Origin: Flavobacterium caeni
GTDB lineage: Bacteria > Bacteroidota > Bacteroidia > Flavobacteriales > Flavobacteriaceae
DNA length: 64,000 nt
Assembly: GCF_900101895.1 (NCBI RefSeq)
Contig: NZ_FMVF01000002.1
Coordinates: 192,451 to 256,450 of the forward strand
Direction: 5' to 3'
A program made the position numbers and the translations under genes. Of this stretch, positions 25,096 through 35,160 are shown piece by piece (position 1 is the stretch's first letter; each line of letters opens with the position of its first letter). The notes below the pieces were generated by a model. That model was not told the origin of the DNA, made no database searches, and saw only the letters and a program-made list of their open reading frames with translations.

Positions 25096-25566
25096 TTATT
25101 TTTTACCGAGCTCAGATTCGAGTTTTTCGAGCGTCTTGGCGATGCGCGCAATCTTGTCGTCCTCTGTTTTGGCCGAGAAAATCCAGTCGATCGTTTCTTT
25201 TTTGGCTTTTTCAGGATAGGATTCAAATCGCTTAAGCAGTTTCGGCTCGTCGCGCAAACACACCATGAAATCTTCGGGGATCACCATTTGCGGTTCGTCG
25301 AGCCAGAGTGTGACTTTGACGGTATCGCCTTCTTCTTTTTTGATGGCTTTTCGGATTTCGGCCTTGACCGCGAGAAACGTGCCTTTTTTCATCGCCCAAA
25401 TGTGGAAATCTTTGAGTTCGTAACTGTCGATGAAGCCGCGTACACGAACGGTGCTGTTCTTTTTCTTGGGCAGGTTTTCGAAAATCGGCATGGTCAAAAA
25501 CGTCCAGCCGCCTTTTCCGGCGGATTTTTCGAGTTTGCAGTGGTCGTCGAAGAAAGGTTTTTCCAT
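25096..25566 (-). CDS. DUF1905 / YdeI-OmpD-associated family protein
   Basis: A 156-residue cytoplasmic protein with an N-terminal DUF1905-type small beta-barrel (WTFLTMPIFENLPKKKNSTVRVRGFIDSY) and a C-terminal YdeI-like helical region (DEPKLLKRFESYPEKAKKETIDWIFSAKTEDDKIARI). The role of these proteins is not known. It sits between a repeat element and the Fur-family gene, separated from the latter by AT-only sequence. Confidence 0.82.
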   Translation of the reverse strand: MEKPFFDDHCKLEKSAGKGGWTFLTMPIFENLPKKKNSTVRVRGFIDSYELKDFHIWAMKKGTFLAVKAEIRKAIKKEEGDTVKVTLWLDEPQMVIPEDFMVCLRDEPKLLKRFESYPEKAKKETIDWIFSAKTEDDKIARIAKTLEKLESELGKK

Positions 25567-25697
25567 CTTTAGTGAAATTCCAAATTAACTCGCTGCGCTT
25601 CGTTCAGTTCGGCTGCGCCTCGGGTCCAAAATCCAAATTCCAATCGTTGACTCCGCGTTTGTAATTTGGGATTTGGTGCTTGGAATTTGGAATTTAA
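25567..25697. repeat. Third copy of the GGAATTTGG interspersed repeat
   Basis: GAAATTCCAAATT at 25571 and AAATCCAAATTCCAATCGTT near 25630 are mirrored by GGGATTTGGTGCTTGGAATTTGGAATTT near 25667-25694. The segment GGTGCTTGGAATTTGGAATTT is the reverse complement of the copy at 18984-19006. The interior (GCGCTTCGTTCAGTTCGG..) differs from the other copies. Confidence 0.65.
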
Positions 25698-25700
25698 ATT

Positions 25701-27923
25701 TTAGTTTTTATACACCCGCGTCACTTTATCAATCCCGTCGATCTTCTTAATGTTGTCGATCAGTTTCTTCAAAATCGTATTGTTTTGCACGATCACCGTG
25801 ACTTGCCCGTTAAAAATGCCCGCTTCGCCACTGAGCGAGATGCTTTGGATGTTCACGTGCATGTTGTTCGAAATCACCTTGGTCAGTTCGTTGGTGAGGC
25901 CCAAGGAATCCATGCCGTGGATGTTCAGGATCGCCTTGAATTCCTGTTGCGACGAATCGATCCATTTGGCCTGGATGATGCGGTAGGCGTAGTTCGATTG
26001 CAGCGAAATTGCGTTCGGGCAATCTTTTTTGTGCACCTTGATGCCTTCGTTGATGGTCACAAAGCCAAACACTTCGTCGCCCGGGATCGGGTTGCAGCAC
26101 GTCGAGAGTTTGTAGTCGAGCTTGTCGTGTTCGGGCCCAAAAACGAGCATGTCGTAGTTGGCCGAGAGTACCGGTTTGTTGATGTCTTCGTCGGCGGTGT
26201 GCGGTCTGCGTGTGATTTTGTTCTTGAAGAAGTTCATCAGCGTGTTGCTCTTTTGCGCCGCGAAGTCCTTGAGTTGCTGGTTGTCGATCGCGCCGATGCC
26301 CACGCGGTAAAACAAATCCAGACTGGTCTTGAGCCTGAAGAAATTGACCATTTCGTTGACCACCTGCTCATTGAGGGTCACCTTCAAATGCTTGAGCTTG
26401 CGTGTGAGCAATTCCTTGCCTTCCTCGGCGATCTTCTTGGTGTTTTCGTTCAGGACGTTCTTGATCTTGTTCTTGGCGCGCGAGGTGGTCACATAGTCGA
26501 GCCAGTTGATCGTCGGTTTTTGGGTAGACGAGGTGATCACTTCGATCTGGTCGCCGCTTTTGAGCTCGGTGTTGAGCGGTACGAGCCGTCCGTTGACGCG
26601 CGTCCCCCTGGTTTTTACGCCCACTTCTGAGTGTATCGAAAATGCAAAATCAAGCGATGTCGCGCCTTTCGGAAGCGATTTGATCTCGCCTTTTGGGGTA
26701 AACACAAAGATTTCCTTGGCGTACAGGTTCATCTTGAAATCCTCGACAAAATCCACCGCATTGGTTTCGGAACTTTCAAGCGCTTCCTTCAACAGGTTGA
26801 GCCAGGTGTCGAGCCCGCTTTCTTCGTTACCGCCGCCTTGTTTGTATTTGTAATGCGCCGCATAGCCTTTCTCGGCAATCTCGTCCATACGTTCCGACCG
26901 TACCTGTATTTCGACCCAGCGGCCTTTGGGCCCCATGACCGTAATGTGCAACGCCTCGTATCCCGTCGATTTGGGCGACGAAATCCAGTCGCGCAAACGG
27001 CTCGGGCTCGGGCGGTAGTGGTCGGTGACGATCGAATAGATTTTCCAGGCGAGGAATTTTTCGTCGTGCTGGTTCGATTTGTAGACGATGCGCAACGCGA
27101 ATTTATCGTACACTTCGTCAAACGAAACGCCCTGCGCGAGCATTTTGCGTCGGATTGAATAAATCGATTTGGGACGGCCTTTGATGATGTAATCGACGCC
27201 TTCTTCATCGAGCGATTTCTTCAAAACATCAGAAATGTCCTTGATGTAAGCGTCCTGTTCTTCCTTGGTTTCCTTGATTTTGCTGACGATTTCGTTGTAA
27301 ACGTTCGGCTCGGTGTATTTGAGTCCCAGGTCTTCAAGTTGCGTCTTGATGTTGTACAAGCCCAAACGGTGGGCGAGTGGCGCATAGATGTAAAGTGTTT
27401 CCGATGCAATCTTGACCTGCTTGTGCTCGACCATCGAATCCATCGTTTGCATGTTGTGCAGGCGGTCGGCGAGCTTGATCAGGATCACACGCACGTCGTC
27501 GTTGAGCGTGAGCAACATCTTGCGGAAGTTCTCGGCCTGCATCGAAATGTTCAAATCCTTTTGCACCTGCGCGATCTTGGTAAGCCCTTCTACGAGTTGC
27601 GCGACCTTTTTGTTGAACATTTTTTCGATGTCCTCGATGGTCACCTCGGTGTCCTCGACCACATCGTGCATGAGCGCCGCGGCGATGCTGGTGGCACCCA
27701 AACCGATTTCGGATGCGACGATCTTGGCCACCGCGATCGGATGAAAAATATAGGCCTCTCCCGATTTGCGGCGCTGGTCCTGGTGCGCGTCTACGGCCAC
27801 ATCGAATGCCTTGCGGATCAGTTTTTTGTCGTCGGGCGACAATGTCTGGTAACTGATGCGGAGCAATTCCTTGTATTCCTGCGCAATCGCCTTGTTTTCT
27901 TTTTCGATATCGATCTCGACCAT
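25701..27923 (-). CDS. RelA/SpoT-type (p)ppGpp synthetase/hydrolase
   Basis: A 740-residue bifunctional long RSH protein controlling the stringent response. Order: HD hydrolase domain (HPIAVAKIVA, AAALMHDVVEDTEVT with His86-Asp87, and KLADRLHNMQTM), synthetase domain (KGRPKSIYSIRRKM, FDEVYDKFALRIVY, about 250-370), TGS domain (KEIFVFTPKGEIKSLPKGATSLDFAF), the CCNPIPGDEVFGFVTINEGIKVHKKDCPN segment, and a C-terminal ACT domain. The HD motif is intact, so hydrolase activity is likely. ATG start at 27923. Confidence 0.95.
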   Translation of the reverse strand: MVEIDIEKENKAIAQEYKELLRISYQTLSPDDKKLIRKAFDVAVDAHQDQRRKSGEAYIFHPIAVAKIVASEIGLGATSIAAALMHDVVEDTEVTIEDIEKMFNKKVAQLVEGLTKIAQVQKDLNISMQAENFRKMLLTLNDDVRVILIKLADRLHNMQTMDSMVEHKQVKIASETLYIYAPLAHRLGLYNIKTQLEDLGLKYTEPNVYNEIVSKIKETKEEQDAYIKDISDVLKKSLDEEGVDYIIKGRPKSIYSIRRKMLAQGVSFDEVYDKFALRIVYKSNQHDEKFLAWKIYSIVTDHYRPSPSRLRDWISSPKSTGYEALHITVMGPKGRWVEIQVRSERMDEIAEKGYAAHYKYKQGGGNEESGLDTWLNLLKEALESSETNAVDFVEDFKMNLYAKEIFVFTPKGEIKSLPKGATSLDFAFSIHSEVGVKTRGTRVNGRLVPLNTELKSGDQIEVITSSTQKPTINWLDYVTTSRAKNKIKNVLNENTKKIAEEGKELLTRKLKHLKVTLNEQVVNEMVNFFRLKTSLDLFYRVGIGAIDNQQLKDFAAQKSNTLMNFFKNKITRRPHTADEDINKPVLSANYDMLVFGPEHDKLDYKLSTCCNPIPGDEVFGFVTINEGIKVHKKDCPNAISLQSNYAYRIIQAKWIDSSQQEFKAILNIHGMDSLGLTNELTKVISNNMHVNIQSISLSGEAGIFNGQVTVIVQNNTILKKLIDNIKKIDGIDKVTRVYKN

Positions 27924-28061
27924 AGCTTCCTTACTTCAAGTCCTAAAAATAGTGATAAGATTTGAGTTGTGCAAGTCGGGCGCGCGGCGAAAATCGCGGC
28001 TGGTTGGTGGTTTTGTGGATGAAAAATTCGACACTCGTTATTTGTTCATTATCTGGGTTTT

Positions 28062-28108
28062 GAACATCGAATGTCGATTAACGAACTTCGAATACCGAAC
28101 TTCGAATG
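28062..28108. repeat. Short GAACTTCGAAT direct repeat
   Basis: GAACTTCGAAT occurs at 28083-28093 and 28098-28108, after a related GAACATCGAATGTCG at 28062. It fills part of the gap between the SpoT gene and the serine hydrolase stop. Confidence 0.5.
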
Positions 28109-28116
28109 CGCGGCGG

Positions 28117-29649
28117 TCAATCGGCGGTCGAGGTTCGGGAAAAATCAAGATCCTGAAAGTCGTAGCTAAAATCGGTCAGCGGCGAGATCGGCTTCATGGT
28201 GATGCGCGCGCCATCGGCCGAAAAGGTCAAAAACGCATCGGCCAAAAAACTGCGGTTGAACCATTTGACGGCATAGGTCTGGTCTTTGTAAAAAAAGATT
28301 TCGCCCGAAAGCTGCGGCGAACGCACCGACCGGAAGTAGCATTTTCCCTTTTTTTCCGACAACGTGATGTCGCCAAACCAAGGATCGGTATAGGTGCCGA
28401 TGCGGTCCTTGAACGCCGTTTTCGATTTTGGATTTTGGACTACCGTTGCCCAAACCTCGTCGGTGATTTTGTCGGCGTCGTCTTCTTTTTGTTTGATTTG
28501 CTGGCTCAAATTGGCGATGTGATCGGTGGGGCCAAGACCGAGATAGCTGTCTTTGATGGTATTCGAGATCGCGTAAAACGCCGCGCCCGATTGCTGGTTG
28601 GTGAGTACGATGATGCCCAGGTTGATCTCGGGAACCATCACCACCTGCGTCACAATGCCGTCGAGCCCACCCGTATGCGAAACCTGCTTGAACCCGTTGA
28701 TGTCGGTGAGTTGCCAGCCCAGCCCGTAGCTCTTGAAATTCGAACGGTAAGGCGGCATGGGCGTGTTGGGCATCACGGTTTGCGACGACCACATTTCCTT
28801 GTGCTGTTTTTCGGAGAACAACGTTTTGGTGCTATCATATTTGCCTCGGGCGAGTTGCGCGATGACCCATTTGGAAAGGTCGTGCACGCTGGTATAAATC
28901 CCGGCGGCGGCGTCGAACGTCGATCCTTTGTAACGCGAAATGACCTTGAGTTTGCCATCGGTAGGCACATGCGGGACAATCACGTTCGCGGTGTCCTTGA
29001 GTCGTAGGAACGACGCGGCGCTTTGGTCCATGTGCAGCGGTTTCATGATCCGCGATTCTATAAAATCGCACCACGACAGGCCGCTCACACGGTGCACGAC
29101 TTCGCCGGCCACGATGTACAGCAAATTGTCGTAATCATACTTGGTACGGAACGCCGATACGGGCCTGAGATACTGTAAATTCAAGATGATGTCCTGCGTC
29201 GTGAAGTTGTTGCCGTCGGGCCAGATCATCAAATCGCCCGCGCCCAAACCCAGCCCGCTGCGGTGCGTGAGCAAATCCCTGACGGTGAATTCCTTTGTGA
29301 CATAATCGTCATACATCTTGAACTCGGGCAGGAATTGCACGACTTTGTCGTCCCAGTTGAGCTTTCCTTCGTCTACGAGCATCGCCAAGGCTGCAGCCGT
29401 AAAGGCCTTGCTGTTCGAGGCGACGCCAAAAAGCGTGTGCTGGTCTACCTTTTGTTTTGTCGCGATCGATCGAACGCCATAGCCGTTGGCATGGACAACT
29501 TTTCCGTCCTTGACGATGGCCACGGCAATACCCGGAACATCAAAAGTTTGAAGTGTTTTTTCGACCAATGCATCGACTTGGGGCGTCGTCAGTTGGGCGG
29601 TGCAAATGCCCGAAACGAGCCAAAGCACCAAAAAAGAATACCTCATCAT
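28117..29649 (-). CDS. Secreted serine hydrolase, beta-lactamase class C / penicillin-binding fold
   Basis: A 510-residue periplasmic protein with a signal peptide (MRYSFLVLWLVSGICTAQ). The serine hydrolase domain has the SxxK motif in ASNSKAF (Ser78, Lys81), a Y-x-N-like site in KYDYDNLLYIVAG, and HTG in SHTGGLDG in place of KTG. The C-terminal ~110 residues look like a DUF3471-type beta domain. It may be an esterase, peptidase or beta-lactamase-like enzyme; specificity is not predictable. It lies 41 nt downstream of the TrmH-like gene, same strand. Confidence 0.88.
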   Translation of the reverse strand: MMRYSFLVLWLVSGICTAQLTTPQVDALVEKTLQTFDVPGIAVAIVKDGKVVHANGYGVRSIATKQKVDQHTLFGVASNSKAFTAAALAMLVDEGKLNWDDKVVQFLPEFKMYDDYVTKEFTVRDLLTHRSGLGLGAGDLMIWPDGNNFTTQDIILNLQYLRPVSAFRTKYDYDNLLYIVAGEVVHRVSGLSWCDFIESRIMKPLHMDQSAASFLRLKDTANVIVPHVPTDGKLKVISRYKGSTFDAAAGIYTSVHDLSKWVIAQLARGKYDSTKTLFSEKQHKEMWSSQTVMPNTPMPPYRSNFKSYGLGWQLTDINGFKQVSHTGGLDGIVTQVVMVPEINLGIIVLTNQQSGAAFYAISNTIKDSYLGLGPTDHIANLSQQIKQKEDDADKITDEVWATVVQNPKSKTAFKDRIGTYTDPWFGDITLSEKKGKCYFRSVRSPQLSGEIFFYKDQTYAVKWFNRSFLADAFLTFSADGARITMKPISPLTDFSYDFQDLDFSRTSTAD

Positions 29650-29690
29650 GTTCTTGTTTAAGTCTCACTTTTTTGCTACAGACGCAAATC

Positions 29691-30494
29691 TTATCGCTTG
29701 AATCCCCGTTGCCGCTTGGCTTCGAAGATCAAAATGGCGGCCGCCACCGATACGTTCATCGAATCGATTTCGCCCTCCATTGGGATGATCACATTTTGCG
29801 TGGCCGCGTCGCGCCATTGTTGTGTGAGTCCTGTGGCTTCCGTCCCGACGACCAGCGCGGTAGGCGTGGTATAGTCCTGTTGGTCGTAAACGGTCGCGTT
29901 TTGTAACGTCGCACAAAAAAAGCGAATGTCGCGCGCCTGCAAAAAGGCGATGATTTCGGCCGTGCTGCCCGTGGCGATCTGGTTGGTGAACAAACACCCC
30001 ACGCTCGAACGTACGATGTTGGGGTTGTACAAATCGCCGCGCGGGTTGGCAATGATCACCGCGTCGAGCTTGGCGGCATCGGCGGTACGCAACAGCGCGC
30101 CGATATTGCCGGGCTTTTCGGGTGCTTCCGCGACCAAAATCAACGGGTTCTTCGACAATTTCAAATCGTCGAGTTCGAGCGACTTGCTGCGCGCCACGCC
30201 GATGACACCCTCAGTTGTGTCGCGGTAGGCGAGCTTCTCGTATACTTCCTTGTTGATTTCGACCAGCGGAATCTGGCCGCTTGGGTTAAGCTGTGAGACT
30301 TGGGGTCCTGAAATGACTTCGGGGTAAAACAGCAGTTGTTCCAATACATAGCCGCCTTTGAGCGCGAGTTCGATTTCGCGTCGTCCCTCGATCAAAAAGG
30401 TGCCGGTTTGTTTGCGGGACTTGCTTTTTTCCTGCAATTGCACCAGCGATTTGATCATCGGATTTTGCACGCTTGTAATCTGTTTCGACGGCAT
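29691..30494 (-). CDS. TrmH-family (SPOUT) RNA 2'-O-methyltransferase
   Basis: A 267-residue SAM-dependent rRNA or tRNA methyltransferase. The N-terminal substrate-binding region is SVQNPMIKSLVQLQEKSKSRKQTGTFLIEG. The SPOUT knot motifs are NIGALLRTADAAKLDAVII (motif 1), VVGTEATGLTQQW (motif 2) and IPMEGEIDSMNVSVAAAILIFE (motif 3). Typical length; target nucleotide unknown. Confidence 0.93.
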   Translation of the reverse strand: MPSKQITSVQNPMIKSLVQLQEKSKSRKQTGTFLIEGRREIELALKGGYVLEQLLFYPEVISGPQVSQLNPSGQIPLVEINKEVYEKLAYRDTTEGVIGVARSKSLELDDLKLSKNPLILVAEAPEKPGNIGALLRTADAAKLDAVIIANPRGDLYNPNIVRSSVGCLFTNQIATGSTAEIIAFLQARDIRFFCATLQNATVYDQQDYTTPTALVVGTEATGLTQQWRDAATQNVIIPMEGEIDSMNVSVAAAILIFEAKRQRGFKR

Positions 30495-30572
30495 CGGCTA
30501 GAATTGGACTACAATAATACTAATAAATTCGACAATAAAACACGGCCAGGCCAACAACTGTGGGATTTTCTT

Positions 30573-30580
30573 TAATTTTG
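30573..30580 (+). promoter_or_regulatory. Candidate -7 box for the TRIC-like gene
   Basis: TAATTTTG matches TAnnTTTG, 16 nt before the ATG at 30597. Confidence 0.45.
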
Positions 30581-30596
30581 CGAAAAATATTTCGTC

Positions 30597-31196
30597 ATGT
30601 TCCATTGGTTGGATGTCATCGGTACGATGGCTTTTGCGATGTCGGGTGCGCTCACGGCCATCAACAAAAAACTCGATCCGTTCGGGGTGTTCATCATCGC
30701 CTTTGTGACGGCCGTGGGCGGTGGGATGCTGCGCGACGCGTTGATCGGGCAAACGCCTGTGAGCTGGATGCGCGATTTGAATTACGTGTACGTGATTTGC
30801 ATCGGCTTTGTGTTGGCCATACTGTTCCGCAAAAAATTGGACCGTTTGCGCACTTCGTTGTTTTTGTTCGATACCATCGGGTTGGGCGTTTTTACCCTAA
30901 TTGGGCTCGAGAAAGGAATTGATGCGGGGCTGCACCCGGTGATCTGCATTGCGCTCGGTACCATGACGGCCTGTTTTGGCGGCGTGCTGCGCGATATTTT
31001 GTGCAACGAAATCCCCGTGATCTTCCGACGGCAAATCTACGCGACCATCTGTATCATAGGCGGCGTGGTGTTCTTTGCGCTCAAGAAGTTGCCTTTGGAC
31101 GACGATGCGGTATACGTGATCACGTCGGCGTTGATCATCCTCATTAGACTCGTGGCCGTCAAATACAAATGGTCGCTCGCCCCGCTCGAAAAATAA
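30597..31196 (+). CDS. TRIC-like/UPF0126 membrane protein
   Basis: A 199-residue inner-membrane protein with about seven helices and an internal duplication: each half has a GGxLRD motif (VGGGMLRDALIGQTPV near residue 39 and FGGVLRDILCNEIPVIF near 123). Bacterial relatives of trimeric intracellular cation channels have this layout; the physiological role is not established. Its stop is immediately adjacent to the convergent type IX secreted protein's stop. Confidence 0.88.
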   Translation: MFHWLDVIGTMAFAMSGALTAINKKLDPFGVFIIAFVTAVGGGMLRDALIGQTPVSWMRDLNYVYVICIGFVLAILFRKKLDRLRTSLFLFDTIGLGVFTLIGLEKGIDAGLHPVICIALGTMTACFGGVLRDILCNEIPVIFRRQIYATICIIGGVVFFALKKLPLDDDAVYVITSALIILIRLVAVKYKWSLAPLEK

Positions 31197-33002
31197 TCAC
31201 TTTTTGTAGTACAGATATCCTTTGAGCGGCGCCGGATAATCGGGATCGTTGAGCTCGAGTATGTAGAAATACGTGCCGTCGGGTGTGCGTCCGTCGAGCG
31301 GGATAAAACCCTGGTTGTTGTTTCCGGTCCAGTTGGGCATGTTGTTGTTGCCCATCCAAACCAGTTGGCCCCAGCGGTTGTACACCGACAGTTTGAAGTT
31401 CAAAAAGATGTCGCGCAATCCGTCGATGAAAAAGTCGTCGTTGTAACCGTCTTCATTGGCCGAAATGTAATTGTATACCGTAGGCGGGCAATTGCGCGTA
31501 CGCAGCAAAAACGACGTGATGGCGTAACAGGTAGGGCCTTCGATACGTACAAAAACCTCGGTAGGCGAGGCCGTCGCCGTATAGTTTTCAGTATTCAGGA
31601 TCGGGTTTTGTCCGCTTTGTGCGTCGGCCAGCGTTTCGTGGAACGACACCCCGTGCGCCGGATCGGTTACCACCAAGTCGCGGTGTCCGGAAAAATTGTA
31701 CGTACCCGCGCCCAATCCTTCATTACAAGCCAACACTTCGGGCAGCGCGTGGTATTCGGGCACCACAGGAAACGCCACCGTGGTCACAAAATCGTTGTTG
31801 CTTTCCTCGAGTTCGACGATGCCGCCGTTGCCGTTGCCGTCGTTGTCCACCGAGAACCGCAGTTCAAAAGGATCGGGAATGATATCGGGTATGGTCAGCG
31901 TAATTTGCCCCGATTCGCTGCCGCCTATCGGAATCTCGCCCGTGGTTTGTGTAGAAGCGAGATAAAAGTCATCGACAAATACGGCGATACGCGCTGGCGC
32001 CGGTAGCTCGTTGGTGCAGTCCACATTATAAACCGTATAATCGACGGTAATCTCGCGTGATTCGCACGGCAGTTGGATGTTGTCGATGGCGATTGTCGCG
32101 TCGGGCAGCTGGCTGTTGAGCTTGGTCACGACGGTATTGATCATCACGACGTCCTGGCCCGAGGTGAGCCTGATTTCGGCCGAGACATCGCCAATGTCGA
32201 TATAGCCCTGGATGTCGTACACGTCGAGGTCCATGTTGTACAACGTATTCGAATTCGTAAAGCTGTTGGTGCCGTTGAACGCATTGTTGGTAGGGTTCAG
32301 CGGTGGATTGCCTACCAAAATCCCGTTGATGCGCAGCGTTTCGTTGTTGGCGATGAGTCGGTCGCCTTCCCACGCCACGAACCCAATCTTGGCGCCTTCG
32401 TTGTCGATCACGTTGAGGTTGTCGAGCGTGATGGTGAGCTGGTTGGGTACGCCTTGCAATCCGTCGTACACATTGAGCTGGTTGATGGGCAGCGCGGGGT
32501 TTTCATACACCACGACAATCGCCCAGCCCGCAAAATTGGTCGCGTTGCCGCAATAGGTCGAACCTGGAACGAGGAACTCCGAAACATCGAGCTCCGAAAG
32601 CAAGTAATCGCCGTTGCCCGTATCGATGATTTGCTGGGTGACGTCTTTGAACGCGCTGAAATATTTGAGCCCGGCCGTGTTCGATAGGTGCGAAAAAGTA
32701 CGGTCGGGCGTGATGTCGATGCCGTTGAGCTTGACGTTAAAATCGCCAGTACCCGATCCGGCCCAGTACAAATAGGCCTTGGCAATTACGTCGGTTGGCG
32801 CCAGATTGAGCGCGGCCGAGGCCTGCGTGAGCGTCTGGCACGGAAAGCCCGATCCATTCTCATGTGGGTTGAGCGTGTTGCCGAAAAAAACAAAATCATA
32901 CCGTCCGTTGAACTGTTCATAGAGCGTAACTTCCTGGGCCCCGGCTACGCCCGAGACCAGCAAACCCACAATAAATAACAGGTTTTGTAGTTTTGTTTTC
33001 AC
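31197..33002 (-). CDS. Type IX secreted protein with type B (gliding-associated) C-terminal domain
   Basis: About 601 residues. Signal peptide VKTKLQNLLFIVGLLVSGVAGAQ. The body contains immunoglobulin-like beta segments, including a CARDB-like stretch (IAVFVDDFYLASTQTTGEIPIGGSESGQITLTIPD). The final ~85 residues are a gliding motility-associated C-terminal domain: NYISANEDGYNDDFFIDGL, LSVYNRWGQLVW and TPDGTYFYILEL, ending GYLYYKK, the type B sorting signal for the T9SS. The GTG at 33002 is preferred because the ATGs upstream (33044, 33035) put 11-14 residues before the signal peptide and a TAACTTTA box lies there. Ligand unknown. Confidence 0.87.
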   Translation of the reverse strand: MKTKLQNLLFIVGLLVSGVAGAQEVTLYEQFNGRYDFVFFGNTLNPHENGSGFPCQTLTQASAALNLAPTDVIAKAYLYWAGSGTGDFNVKLNGIDITPDRTFSHLSNTAGLKYFSAFKDVTQQIIDTGNGDYLLSELDVSEFLVPGSTYCGNATNFAGWAIVVVYENPALPINQLNVYDGLQGVPNQLTITLDNLNVIDNEGAKIGFVAWEGDRLIANNETLRINGILVGNPPLNPTNNAFNGTNSFTNSNTLYNMDLDVYDIQGYIDIGDVSAEIRLTSGQDVVMINTVVTKLNSQLPDATIAIDNIQLPCESREITVDYTVYNVDCTNELPAPARIAVFVDDFYLASTQTTGEIPIGGSESGQITLTIPDIIPDPFELRFSVDNDGNGNGGIVELEESNNDFVTTVAFPVVPEYHALPEVLACNEGLGAGTYNFSGHRDLVVTDPAHGVSFHETLADAQSGQNPILNTENYTATASPTEVFVRIEGPTCYAITSFLLRTRNCPPTVYNYISANEDGYNDDFFIDGLRDIFLNFKLSVYNRWGQLVWMGNNNMPNWTGNNNQGFIPLDGRTPDGTYFYILELNDPDYPAPLKGYLYYKK

Positions 33003-33118
33003 CAAATAAAATCTTTGCGGCCTAAAGTTACACATTAAAACCATTCGGATGTCATTTTTTGGTTAAGGCTGCGTTTTAGGAAATAATTGTTTAATTTTCG
33101 GCAGTCTAAAACCAACGG

Positions 33119-34060
33119 GTGAAAAACTACACGGTCCAACCATACGAACCCCAATACTACGACCTTTGGAACGCCTTTGTTTGCAAGGCCAAGAATGCGA
33201 CTTTTTTGTTCGAGCGCGACTTTATGGAATACCATTCCCATCGGTTCGAAGACTGCTCGCTGTTGGTGTTCGACAACCAAAAACTGATGGCCGTGATGCC
33301 CGCCAATCGGGTAGGCGACGAGGTTTTTTCGCACCAAGGGTTGACGTACGGAGGCCTGGTCTTGCCTCCAGGAGCGACACCGTCGATCGTTTTTGACCTA
33401 TTTGACGCGGTGTTGCGCCATTTGAAATCGAAAGGATTTCGCAGGATCGAAATCAAACCGATACTGTCGTTTTATCACCAAGAACCCGCGTTCGAATCGG
33501 ATTGTTTTTTGGTTGCCCACGGGGCAAAATTATACAGACGCGATTGCAATCTCGCAGTCGATTTCAACGGACCTGATTTGCTTTCAAAGAGCAAAAAAAA
33601 GCATTACAGACGGGTTTCGTCTGCGGGTATCGAAATTGTCGAGTCGCGCGATTTCGGGCCGTTTTGGAAGGAGGTGCTCGGGCCCAAGCTTGCGTCGAAA
33701 TACGGTGCGAAACCGGTACACAGCCTCGACGAAATTACCTTGTTGGCAAAGCGCTTTCCGCACAACATTACGCAGTATGATGCCTACTACGATGGCCGAA
33801 TCGTTGCCGGTATTACACTGTTTGAATTTGAAAACGGCATCAAATCGCAGTACGGCGCCACGACGATCGAAGGCGAAAAGTGGCGTGCACTCGATTTTTT
33901 ATTCATTACGCTGATTGACAAGTTCAAGGAAAGAATGGCCTTTTTTGACATGGGCACCGTTATGGCAACCGACGGTCAAATCAACACCGGGTTAATGAAG
34001 CAAAAAGAAGAATTGGGCTGTTCGGTATACCATCAGGATTTTTATTCGTTAGCGCTATGA
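33119..34060 (+). CDS. FemAB/GNAT-like acyltransferase of the glycan locus
   Basis: A 313-residue protein with a tandem GNAT-type fold like FemAB and PEP-CTERM-associated acetyltransferases: [25 protein letters not shown] and [10 protein letters not shown] in the first half, [17 protein letters not shown] and [19 protein letters not shown] in the second, [26 protein letters not shown] at the end. In this locus it could N-acylate the amino sugar made by the next gene, or transfer an aminoacyl group. GTG start at 33119. Its last 4 nt overlap the aminotransferase. Confidence 0.75.
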   Translation: MKNYTVQPYEPQYYDLWNAFVCKAKNATFLFERDFMEYHSHRFEDCSLLVFDNQKLMAVMPANRVGDEVFSHQGLTYGGLVLPPGATPSIVFDLFDAVLRHLKSKGFRRIEIKPILSFYHQEPAFESDCFLVAHGAKLYRRDCNLAVDFNGPDLLSKSKKKHYRRVSSAGIEIVESRDFGPFWKEVLGPKLASKYGAKPVHSLDEITLLAKRFPHNITQYDAYYDGRIVAGITLFEFENGIKSQYGATTIEGEKWRALDFLFITLIDKFKERMAFFDMGTVMATDGQINTGLMKQKEELGCSVYHQDFYSLAL

Positions 34061-35160
34061 TCAAGTTCCTCGACCTTCAAAAAATCAATACGCCCTATCG
34101 TTTGGCGTTCGAAAAAAAACTAGCGACGGTTTCCGATCGCGGCTGGTACATTTTGGGCGAAGAAGTTCAAAAGTTCGAGAACGAATTTGCAGCCTACTGC
34201 GGTACGAAACATTGCATTGGCGTGGGCAACGGGCTCGATGCGCTCGTGCTTATTTTTAAATCGTACATCGAACTCGGCAAACTCCAAAAAGGCGACGAGG
34301 TGATCGTGGCGGCCAATACCTACATTGCCAGCATCCTTGCCATTTTACAAGCCGATTTGGTGCCTGTTTTGGTCGAACCCGATGCGCAAACCTACAACCT
34401 CGACCCCGATCTGGTGGGCGCCAACCTGTCGGCCAAAACCAAAGCGATCCTTGCCGTGCATTTGTACGGGCAACTTTGCGACATGCACAAACTGCAACGC
34501 ATCGCCAAGCAGCACGGTTTGTTGCTCATCGAAGATGCGGCGCAGGCGCACGGCGCGCAAGATGGCCATGGCATCAAGGCGGGCAATTTGTCCGACGCAG
34601 CGGGTTTTAGCTTTTATCCGGGCAAAAACCTGGGCGCTTTGGGCGATGCGGGCACGGTCACGACCAACGATCCCGAACTCGCCCAAATGATCCGTTCGTT
34701 GCGCAACTATGGGTCGGAGGTCAAATACTACAACGACCACATTGGCTACAACAGCCGCCTCGACGAACTACAGGCCGCTTTTTTGCAGGTCAAGTTGCCG
34801 CATCTGGAGGGCGAAAACCAAAGGCGCAAATACATCGCTAAACGTTATCTCGCCGAAATCAACAATCCCAAGATCGGGCTGCCTTTTTACGACCGAAGCC
34901 TGAACCACAACTTTCACCTGTTTGTGATCCAAACCAAAAACCGCGAGGCATTACAGCACTATTTGCAGGAAAGCGGCGTCCAGACGATGATCCATTACCC
35001 TGTGCCGCCGCACAAGCAAAAGGCGCTCGGCCAATGGAATGATTTGTCGTTTCCGATTACCGAAAAAATCCATCGCCGGGTGTTGAGTTTGCCGATGGGG
35101 CCGGTGTTGACAGACGATGAGGTGACTTCGGTGATTCGGATTCTAAATGATTACCGTTGA
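34057..35160 (+). CDS. DegT/DnrJ/EryC1/StrS sugar aminotransferase (FdtB/WecE-like)
   Basis: A 367-residue PLP enzyme that transaminates a nucleotide-linked keto-sugar. The PLP lysine is Lys190 in [27 protein letters not shown] and [20 protein letters not shown] are family hallmarks. With the FdtA-like ketoisomerase at 39530 in the same locus, the most likely product is a dTDP-3-amino-3,6-dideoxyhexose. ATGA overlap with the upstream gene and TTGA overlap with the downstream flippase indicate tight translational coupling. Confidence 0.93.
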   Translation: MIKFLDLQKINTPYRLAFEKKLATVSDRGWYILGEEVQKFENEFAAYCGTKHCIGVGNGLDALVLIFKSYIELGKLQKGDEVIVAANTYIASILAILQADLVPVLVEPDAQTYNLDPDLVGANLSAKTKAILAVHLYGQLCDMHKLQRIAKQHGLLLIEDAAQAHGAQDGHGIKAGNLSDAAGFSFYPGKNLGALGDAGTVTTNDPELAQMIRSLRNYGSEVKYYNDHIGYNSRLDELQAAFLQVKLPHLEGENQRRKYIAKRYLAEINNPKIGLPFYDRSLNHNFHLFVIQTKNREALQHYLQESGVQTMIHYPVPPHKQKALGQWNDLSFPITEKIHRRVLSLPMGPVLTDDEVTSVIRILNDYR